Positions 20,501 to 29,209 of a stretch of DNA of 33,880 nucleotides are shown piece after piece (position 1 is the stretch's first letter; the number at the start of each line of letters is the position of its first letter). The stretch comes from Pelagophyceae sp. CCMP2097 (lineage: Eukaryota; Sar; Pelagophyceae). A model generated the notes under the pieces. It was not told the DNA's origin. It did no database searches and saw nothing but the letters and a program-made list of their open reading frames with translations. The position numbers and the translations under genes are program-made. Location: NCBI GenBank assembly GCA_026770575.1, contig MU657166.1, positions 1-33,880 of the forward strand. Reading direction: 5' to 3'.

Positions 20501-23500
20501 ACAGCCGCAAACGCCGCCGCCTCGCCGCGGTACTCGACGTCGGCCAAGGCGGCGAGCCGACGCTGCTCTGCGACCGCCGTTTCAGCGGCCACACGCTCTG
20601 CGACCGCCGTTTCAAAAGCTGCGCGATTCAGCTCCAAAAAGCCCTCGCGCTGCGCCTCGAGGTCCGCCTTTGCGCTGAGGCGTAAAACAGCGTGCTGGGA
20701 GCGCGCCGCGCGCAGCAAGTCCTCCAGCGCGGATACGTCCGTGGCGGCTTTAATCTTCAACAGCGAAAGCTGCGCTTCCAAGTCCGCTCGAGTTTTCAAC
20801 TCCGACTCGACCTTGATCCTGCCACGCGAAAGTTGGCCTTCCAAGTCCGCTTTGGTCCGAGCCACTTCCGACTCGCTCCGAGCCTGCAGCCGTAACAGCT
20901 GCGCCTCCAAGTCCGCCGCTTTGCGAGACGAGACGCCGAAATCGTGCCGCGCCGAGAGGGCGTCCTCGTGCAGCGCTTGGACTTCGAGTTTCGTCGAATC
21001 AAGTTTCATTTCGGCCGCTTGCACTTTCATTTCGGCCGCTTTCAACCCGAGCTTGTGGTCCGCGACCGCAGTCTCGAGTTTATTCTCGAGCTCGGCTCGG
21101 ACCGACTCCACCTCACCCTCTAACAAGCGCCGTGATGCGCTTGCCGCGCTTTCAGCAGCGGCTTCAGAAGCACGCTTTGCAACGTCCTCGTCTTGATTCG
21201 CCTGCAGCGCCTCGTCGCGCTCGTCTCGAATCCTCTGCAGCACATTTTCGTGCTCGTCTTGCATCGTCTGCAGCGCACGCTGCGCGGCCGCAAGCGCCGC
21301 CGACGTGTCGGCGTGGAGCGCGCCGACGCGCGCCGCCTCAGCGATCTCAGAGGCACGCTGTTCAACGTCCTCGTCTTGCATCGCCTGCAGCGCCACGTCG
21401 CGCTCGTCTTGCATCGTCTGCAGCACATTTTCGTGCTCGTCTTGCATCGTCTGCAGCGCACGCTGCGCGGCCGCAACGTCCACGTCGCGCTCGTCTTGCC
21501 ACGTCTGCAGCACATTTTCGTGCTCGCCTTGCAACGTCTGCAGCGCAATCTGCGCGGCCGCGAGCGCCGCCGACGTGTCAGCGTGGAGCGCGCCGACGCG
21601 CGCCAAATCGGCCTCCGAAGCGGCCGCGTCGAGACAGAGCACGTCCTGCGCCGCCTTTGCAGAGTTTGCAGCCGCTTCCAACTGCCCCTGCGCCGCCGCG
21701 TGCAGCTGGACCGCCGCTTCGACGTCCATCTGGAGCTGCACAGCCTCGGCGAGCGCGGCGGCCGCGGCCGCGCGCGACTCGGTCAGCTCCTCCGCGGACT
21801 CAGCCAGCTGCAGCTGCGCCTCGGCCAGCTTTTGTGCCGCCTCGGCGGCCTCGCCGCTGAGCTGCGCCGCGGCCGCCTCGGAGTGGAGTCGAAGCGTCGA
21901 AGCCGCTTGAACAGCAACGTCGAGCGCGGACCTCAGCGCCTCGCACGTCCCGTCAAACTCCGCGCGCTCCTCGAGGCGCAGCGCTTCGCCCGCCGCCGCG
22001 CCGGCGGCGGCGCCGTCGACGCTTTTGCGCAGCGCGTCGGCGTCGTTCTCGGCGCGCGCGAGCCTCGCCACTGCGGCCTCGCGGTCGGCGTCGGCGTCCG
22101 CGCACCGCGCACGAAGCTGGACGGCCTCGGCCTCGAACCCATTTCGCGCTCGTTCCATGACCATCTCCGCGTGCGCGCGCGCGCCCGCCGTCGCGGTCTC
22201 TGTTTCGGCGGTGGCGGCGATCGTCGCCTCAGAGACCTTTAAAGCCATGTGCTTTGAAGCTTCGTCGTGGAGCAACTGCTTGATGGCCAGCGCCTCACCG
22301 GCCGCCTCGACCTCGTCGCGCAGCGCCGCGGCCTCGTCGCGCAACACCGTGGCCTCGTCCTGGAGCTGCTGCTTGAACGCCGAAGCCTCGGCGGCGCCCG
22401 CCTCGAGCTGATCGTGGAGGATGACGGCCTCGTCGTGGAGCGTCTGTTGCACGGACCGAGACTCGGCGGCGCCCGCCTGGAGCTGCGTGCGCAGCAGCGC
22501 GGCCTCGTCACGGAGAGCCTGCTTCTCTGCCAGCGAATCTTGGGCGTCGGCCTCGAGCTGGTCGCGGAGGAGCAAAGAGGCGGTCTTTGAGGCCTCGACC
22601 TCGGCGCGCGCCGCCGCCTCGTTGACGCGCGCGTGGTCGACGGCCGCGCCAAGCTCGGCGCGCAGCGCAGCCTCGCCCTGCGTCGCCGATTCGGTGCGCG
22701 CCGCCTCGGTCTGCAGCGCCAGCGCAGTCTGCGTCTCGAGCTGGGCGCGCAGCGTCTGCAAAGACGTCTTCGAAGCGCCGAGCTCGTCGGTGACGGAAGC
22801 GCAGTCGCGTCGCCACTTGTCCGCGGTGATTTTCGCCTCGTCGAGGCCCGCGCCCAGCTCGGACTGCTCCAAAGCGCGCGCCGCCGCGAGCGACTTTTCA
22901 GCGTCGACGCGCGCCGCCGACGCCTCAGCCGCCTCCGCCTCCAAGGCCGCAAGCGACTCCTCCGCGTCGACGCGCGCCGCCGCCGCGTCGGCCAGCGCCG
23001 CCTCCGAGGCCGCGAGCGACTCGTCCGCGACGACGCGCGCCGCCGCCGCGTCGGCCAGCGCCGCCTCCGAGACCTCTTGCGAGTCGCGCAGGGCCGCGCA
23101 CCGCGCCTCGAGGACCTCGACGGCGCCCTGCAGCGCTGCCGCGGTTTCGGCGCGGTCGGCCGTGTCAGCGGCGTGGGAGGCCTCTTGCGCTTTCAACTTG
23201 GCTTGCGCTCCGCTCTCTGCCGCTCTTGCGCCTTCGAATTCGTCGCGCAAAGCCTCGTGCGCCGCAGAGAGCACGTCGAGCCGGTCGTCGTCCGACGCCG
23301 CGGAGACGCGCAAACGCAGAGACGAGGCCTCTGCAACCGAAATCGAGGCCTCTAAAACCGCCGCCTCGATTTCGGCGCGCGACCGTGCCTCGATTTCGGC
23401 GGCCTCCGCCTGCGCGGCGTCGAGGCGCTTCAGTGTGGCCTTGGCGTCGGCGCGCGCAGCTTCGGCGTCGGCGGCCGAGCTTGACGCCTCGTGCCAGGCT

Positions 23501-26500
23501 TTTGAGAGCGAGGCATCAAAGTCGACGCTTTTCATCTCAAAGTCAGCCATCGACCGCGCAGCATCATCGGCCGCTTCCATCTGCGCGGCCTCGAGGCGTT
23601 CGCGGGCTGCTTTGGCGTCGGCGCGCGCCGCCTCGACGTCGGCGCGCGACTGCGACGCGTCTTCAACGGCTTGGACCTGCGCCGCCTCCAAGCACGCGCG
23701 CGCAATCTCGAGTTCGTCGCGAGCCGCCTCGACGTCGGCGGTCAACCGCGCAGCCTCGTCGGCGGCCTTTGAAAGTGCGGCCTCGACGTCGGCCTGCGCG
23801 GCCTCGACGTCGGCGCGAGCGGCGTCGGTCTCGGCGCGAGCGTCGTTGGCCTCGGCGCGAGCGTCTTCGACGTCGCAAGTTGATTGCGCCAAATCGTCGG
23901 CCGCTTGCGCCCGCACCGCCTCGAGCTGCGCTGCGTTGTCGGCCGCTTTCGCCCGCGCTGCCTCGAGGGACGCGCTTAAAACCTCGACGTCGGCGGCGGA
24001 CCGCGCCGCCTCGTCTGCAGCCTGCGCCCGGGCCGCCTCGAGGGCCGCGCGCGATGCGTCGACGTCGGCGCGCGCCGCCTCAACGTCGGCGGAAGACCGC
24101 GCCGCCTCGTCGGCGGCCTGCGCCCGGGCCGCCTCGAGGGCCGCGCTTAAAGCGTCGACGTCGGCGCGCGCGGTTTCGACTTGGGCGGCGGACCGCGCCG
24201 CGTCGTCGGTGGCCTTTTGCTGCGCGGCCTCGAGGCCCGCGCGCGCATTGGAGACGTCGCCGGCAAGGTGCGCGGCCTCGACGGCGTCGGCCTCCAGCTC
24301 GGCAGTGCGCCGCAAAAACGAAGTTTCGAGTTCAAGTTGCGCCGCGTCCAGTTTCGCCTCGAGTTCCGCCGCATTGGCGCGCGCCGCAAGAGTATCGGCG
24401 GCCGCCGCGTCGGCGGCGAGGCCCGCCTTTTCGACGTCGGCGAGCGCCTTGACGACGTCAGCGCGCAGAGAGGCATTTTCGGCCGTTGCCGTCGCTGAGG
24501 CTCGAATCGCGTCGGACCGCGCCGCGTCCAATCTCAATTTCGCGTCGCCGAGGAGCCCGTAGGCGCGCGCGGCGTCGAGGAGATGCTCGCCGGCGGCGGT
24601 GGAGAGTAAATTTTGCATTTCCGCGAGCTCTGTTGCCGCGCCCTCGGCCGCCCCACCGCGCAGCGCGTCCACTTCCAGGCGTGCGGCCGCGACGTCTGCG
24701 GCGGCAGCGGCGAGGCGCGAATCGGAAAAGCCGCGCTGCGCCCCTTGGGCCAAGTCGGCGTCGACTTTCGCCGCGGCCGCTTTCAAACGCAGCGATTCCA
24801 CCTCGGTCCGCGCCGCCGCGAGGTCAGTCGCCGCGAGCACGCCCGCGGCCTGGGCGAGGCCGCGCTGCGCCGCCTCGGCCGCGTCGAAGTCGAGTTTCGC
24901 CGCGACCGCCGCCGCCCTCAGAGATTCCACTTCCGTCCGCGCCGCCGCGAGGTCAGCCGCGTCGAGCGCCGCGGCGGCGGTTGCCCGCCGCGCATCGTCG
25001 AGCGCCGCCGCGTGCGCCGCCTCGGCCGCGGCAAGCGCCGCCGCGGCGTCGGAGGCGGCGGCGTCGGAAGCCGCCGCGGCGTCAAAGGCGGCGACGGCGC
25101 GCGCCGCGTCGGCGTCGGACGCCGCGGTCGCCGCGAGCACGCCTGCGGCCTGGGCCGCCGCCGCGTCCTTGTGCAGCTGCGCCAGAAGCGAAGGCGCGTC
25201 CTCCTTGATGCCGGCCGTCTGGACCGCACACGTCACCATCTGCACCTCGGCCTTGCGCGCGACCACGACAACGTCGACAACGTCGTCGTGCGTCCGTACC
25301 GCCGCGACGCATCTAGAGTCCTCTGCGACGTTTTGCAACGTTATCGGTGCATCCGGTTCCGCGGAGCGCGTGCCGACGATTCGGTTTGCGTCTGTGAGCG
25401 CGACTGCGAGGTCCTCCAAAGTGAGCGTCGTCTGCGTCTGCGCGGGCGAGAGGGACTTTTGCTTTGATTCGTAGTGCCGAAGAGAGGCCTGCAGCCTGTC
25501 GGCAGTCTGAGAAGTGTCTCCTCCTTTTCTGCGTTCCAGGTCCAACTGCTGCCCGAGGTACTCGACGTCGACGCCCGCCGCCGCGAGGTCGGCGCGGAGC
25601 TGCATCAACGCCCCGCCTTCGCCCGCCTGCGCGAAGAGCGCCGCGGCGACGGCGTCGCGCGCGAGGAGTGCGTCTGCGTGCTGTACTTGCATTGACTCCA
25701 ACTCGCGCATCAACTCGTCGGACGCGGCGGCCTCGACTCGGAGGGCGCGCCGCATCTCGAAGAGGTCTGCGGTGGCCGCGGCGTCGGAGTCTATTGCGGC
25801 GTCTCCGCGTGCGGTGTGCGCTTTGCGGTCAGCGTCTAATCGCGCGGCCACACCGGCGTGCGCCTCGCGCTCAGCGTCTAAGCGGGCGGTCACGGCGTGG
25901 AACGCGGCGGCGGCGGCGTTTGTTGCGTCGAGGCGCCGGGCCTCTGCGGCTTTGCACGCGTTTAAACTGATTTCGAGTTCCAATCTGTGCGCATCCAAAG
26001 CCGCCCCCCGCTTCGACGTCATTTGAGCCGCTTCGCCGCGCAGCTCGTCGACCATGCCGCGCGCCTCTAAACCTTGAAAGCCGCCGCGGTCGCGGAGGCG
26101 TCGAGCGCAGTGGTTGAGTAAGACGTCGAAATCCTTGTAAGACTCAGCCAACAAAGATTGCAGTTCCACCACATCTCTTTGCCTGTCTGCGCGATCCACG
26201 GCCCCGCGCGCCGCCTCGTCCCAGGCCACGAGCTCGTCTCGCTCGAGGCATAAAGCCCGCAGCCTTGCGCCACTAAGAGTGGCCTCAGCAGTTTCAGCTT
26301 CCGCCGCATCCGCCCTTCGAACGGCGCCCGCGCACACCGCCTGCGCGCACGCCGCCTCGGCTTCCGCGCGTAAAGCGCGCTGCTCCAGCTCCGTTGCTCG
26401 CAGAGCGGACCTCTGCGCCGCGGACGCCAGAGCTTCGGCGCATTCGCCCTGGATCTCGAGCGTCTGAGAGAATGCCACTAATTCGTGGATCAGCGCCCCG

Positions 26501-27140
26501 ATGCGACGCTCCGACCGCTCAGTCGTCTCCAGAACCTGAATATCAACGTTTGACGCAAGACTTTTCCAGACAGGGGTTGCTCACGTCGCATTCTGCTTGG
26601 AGGGCGGCGTCTCTTTGCTGGACGAGATTCAACGCGATGCCGCTGATGCTCTTCAACGTGCGCTCGGTTTCGATGGCGTGTTCCAACTCAAGAGCGAGCT
26701 CCGACTTCGATTGGCTCACGAGCGCCCCCGCGCGGAAGCGCTCGACCTTTGCCTCGTCCAAAGCCGCCGAAACAGCCGCCGACGACAAGACGAGGCTCGC
26801 CGCCGAGACCGAAGACACGGACCTGGGATGGCACTGGTTTGGGGCGCACATTGGGCAGGTTTGGCGCCACAAGGGCTCACAGTTCCGACTCGAGCGTCCT
26901 TTTAAGCTGGTAGTTCTCCGAGAGCGTGGCGTCGAGGTCGGACTGGGCCTCTTCGGCGTCGAGGCAGGCGCCGGCGAGAGCATGCTCCAGATCAGCAATT
27001 TTCTCCCTGAGCGACTGAGACGCCCCTTCATGCCCGCTCCTCTCGGCCTGCAGCTTCAGCGCGCGGTAGTGATGCAGGATCACTTGGCCGGCGGCGACGT
27101 TGGCCTCCGGCCCGCGGATGGTCATCGCCTCAGACGCCAT
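17551..27140 (-). CDS. Giant alanine-rich coiled-coil protein, about 3082 aa
   Basis: Six exons (27140-26881, 26822-26585, 26535-18314, 18208-18010, 17963-17802, 17718-17551) join in phase. Exon 3 alone is 8222 nt with no stop. From about residue 20 to the end nearly everything is heptad-patterned coiled coil rich in Ala, Glu, Arg, Asp and Leu, with few Pro and Gly; there is no membrane segment or catalytic motif. Internal repeats are visible: 32-residue units with LEAARAQAADEAARS (about 960-1020), and units with HADTSAALAAAQ and QDEHENVLQ (about 1810-1960). The C-terminus ends HGMEYYGGSHVGSSLSACS after a last coil (LNAELRAQRDDLADDVTTL). The start is the ATG at 27140; upstream exons cannot be excluded. 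By architecture it could be a structural protein such as a rootlet, centrosomal, tether or nucleoskeleton component. No family was recognised. Confidence 0.85.
21234..21604 (-). repeat. Tandem repeats within the giant coiled-coil exon
   Basis: On the minus strand the block coding for HADTSAALAAAQ plus QDEHENVLQ units occurs as one full copy, one near-identical copy and extra partial copies. On the plus strand the repeated core reads catcgtctgcagc and cacattttcgtgctcg, with several exact stretches. High DNA identity between copies points to recent duplication or gene conversion. Confidence 0.8.
23990..24190 (-). repeat. 96-nt (32-codon) repeats within the giant coiled-coil exon
   Basis: Two near-identical units share cctgcgcccgggccgcctcg at 24021 and again at 24117, a 96-nt period equal to 32 codons. 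Weaker copies continue on both sides. A period that is a multiple of three keeps the reading frame; 32 residues is not a whole number of heptads, so each unit shifts the coil register by four residues. Confidence 0.75.
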
Positions 27141-27962
27141 CGCGCATGGGCTTTGGGCCCACCTTTTTGCTTGGCCACCAACGATATTTCTGCCGGGATT
27201 TGATAAAGTACCGTTCGGCGACACGGTGTCCCGGGCACTGTCCCCGCGCCGCTCCCTGCGCGGCGGGCGGCGCTCGCGGTATTGCTCCTCCTATTCGAGC
27301 GTGCCTCGTCACGACGCAGCGCTCGGCGTGCCTCCGCCTTCAACGAATAGATTCGGCGGGGCTTCCTCGGCGCTGGCGTGCACGTCGATGCATGGGTCGA
27401 CGAGCAGGTCGGCGCGGAAGCTGGTGCGGCGTCGAAAGGCGCAGGCAAACAGTCAGGAAACGGCCCCAAAGACGATTTAGCCCCACGCTCTTCCGCGCGA
27501 ACCGGGACGCGTGATCCCCCCTCGCCTCACGCCCCTCTGCGACGGAGCCGCTGCATTAGTGTATCGGCGGGCGTCCTTGGTTGCGCTTTACTGCCAGCCT
27601 CTGCAGTGGCAGACGATGGTCTCCATCCAGCTGACTGAACAGCACGCGATGGAGCACTGCGGGCGAGGTGAATCGTCTCGTTCCGCATAGTAGAGCCTGA
27701 GTGGGATATCACGAGATCCCCATGGGGACCGTGGGAGCCCATCCCATTCCCATGGGGACCGTGGAAACCCATCCCGTACAGCAGGGGGGTCTCTCCAACG
27801 TGAAGTTGCCATATACGGCGACTCGGAAAGAGAACAGATAGGAAAACGGCCGCAAACCCGGGCGCGCGCCGCCGCGCCTGCGGCAAACGGTTGGCAAGAT
27901 CGGGGCCCCGTAGGGGCTAAGTCTAAGGAGTTATTGGTCTGTACCGCCTTTTCAAAGCCTTT
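27141..27962. other. Intergenic stretch with a 30-bp tandem duplication
   Basis: About 820 bp separate the giant gene from the small coiled-coil gene. At 27721-27745 and 27751-27775 a unit starting catggggaccgtgg and ending cccatccc is duplicated with a 30-bp period; its catgggg/ccccatg parts are self-complementary. Open frames here are rich in Arg, Pro and Ala and do not look coding. The 5' control region of the giant gene must lie here unless it has upstream exons. Confidence 0.5.
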
Positions 27963-28580
27963 TCAAAGCTTTTTCAAAGACGCCGGCGAGGATTGAGACC
28001 TTGCAGGCCGGCCGTGGCCCGGAGCCGGGGCCTGCTTGTAGTCGATGGGTGTCGCAGAGGCCGCGGTCCACCGCGGCGCGCGCGGGCTCGACGGCGTCAC
28101 CGAGGCCGCGGTCCGCCGCGGCGCGCGCGGGCTCGACGGACCCACGCAGTACAGCTGCGGCGCGTCGGCGCCGTCGTCTTTGCGACCCGTCGGCGACGGC
28201 GGCGTCGAAAGGCGGCCGCGGCTCTTTGGCGTAAAGGGCTTCCTGCGATTGCCGACGTCGATGTGCTCTGTGGCCTCTTGGACGGCGAGGAGGTTTCGTA
28301 GGCGCACGTTCTCCGACTTTCGTTTTGAGACATCCTGTTGCAAAGCGATCATGTGCTGAAACAGCGACCCCAGGTTCTCGCGCCAGAGGCCTTCCTCCGT
28401 CGAGGCCTCCGAGGCCTCATTCGACTCGTCCGAGGCCTCCGAGTCCGTCACCGAGGCGCCACACGCCGGAGCGCTGCGCGCTGGAGCGCCGCGCGGACAC
28501 GGCACGCCACCGGGACCGCCAACCGAGGGGACCGCCAACCGAAGGCTCCGCGGCGCCGCGTCCTCCGACGAAGCGCGCAT
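27963..28580 (-). CDS. Hypothetical protein with short coiled coil and SSPRAPR repeats, 205 aa
   Basis: A single open exon starts from the ATG at 28580 and stops TGA at 27963. The N-terminal 70 residues are low-complexity, ending in an acidic run (DSEASDESNEASEAS). A coiled coil follows at about 75-115 (LFQHMIALQQDVSKRKSENV). The C-terminal half is basic, Ser/Pro-rich and likely disordered, with two copies of SSPRAPR(R/W)TAAS about 15 residues apart. This suggests a cytoskeleton- or phosphorylation-linked protein, but no family was recognised. It lies just upstream of the giant coiled-coil gene on the same strand. Joining the two by splicing before the TGA is possible but not supported by a clear donor. 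Confidence 0.55.
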   Translation of the reverse strand: MRASSEDAAPRSLRLAVPSVGGPGGVPCPRGAPARSAPACGASVTDSEASDESNEASEASTEEGLWRENLGSLFQHMIALQQDVSKRKSENVRLRNLLAVQEATEHIDVGNRRKPFTPKSRGRLSTPPSPTGRKDDGADAPQLYCVGPSSPRAPRRTAASVTPSSPRAPRWTAASATPIDYKQAPAPGHGRPARSQSSPASLKKL

Positions 28581-29209
28581 CCGCCCTCGATGGACCGTGC
28601 CAACTTGCTTCGTCGTCGCTTCAAGGAACAAGTTCTTGAATCCGAACAACTTTTCTTTTAAAAATCAACCGCACAGTTCGCACTGGCGTTCAGTCGGAAC
28701 CTTAGCGGACCAGTGGCCTTCGGTTTAACGAGGCGGTTGCGGGACGGCAAAGGACGGCAAGTGTGCTGGAGCCGACCTTGGAAACGGCTCCGCGACGGCA
28801 GCAAGGCCGATGATCGAATGGAATCCGAACATCTTTTTTGAATCGGTGAGTTTTCGGTTCTTCTGTGGAGGCTTGTTGGACAGCGATTGGTGTCGAGAGA
28901 GGGTGAAAAACCACTTGATCCGAGAGGCAGACGAGACTGAACATCAAGGAGCGGCTGTTGACATGAAAATAAGACACCATCTGTCACTGACGTATGCCCT
29001 GGCAAAAGGGAATTCCGGTCCCAGTGCCAGGAGCGTGTCGAGAGAGGGCGTCGAGTTATCAACAACAGGCCCTCCTCGGAAGCTCGACCTCCTCTACTCG
29101 CAATCTCCAGCTCCGGATGGATACAACAGGTTTTTAATAAGCGAGCAACAGCTCGAACGCTCCCGTGAGAGACGCCCGACGTTACGACCGTAGCCCGCAT
29201 TGGTCGGCT
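28581..29209. other. Intergenic stretch with lower GC, no confident gene
   Basis: Composition is clearly less GC-rich than in neighbouring genes. A plus-strand frame from ATG 28810 to 29193 (127 aa, starting MIEWNPNIFFESV) and an overlapping minus-strand frame are both open; neither shows a known domain or splice context. The stretch may hold the promoter of the 205-aa gene, the 3' region of the 642-aa gene, or old mobile sequence. Confidence 0.4.

Noticed and set aside
19467..20678. Long plus-strand open frame (403 aa) opposite the giant coiled-coil exon
   Set aside because: It is rich in Arg, Pro and Ala with no domain. It arises because the GC-rich, Ala/Glu-coded minus strand rarely makes stop codons on the other strand.
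22421..24562. 713-aa plus-strand open frame, Ala/Ser-rich
   Set aside because: It is an exact antisense shadow of the coiled-coil exon. Its Ala/Ser runs mirror the Ala, Asp and Glu codons of the real strand, and it has no splice or start context.
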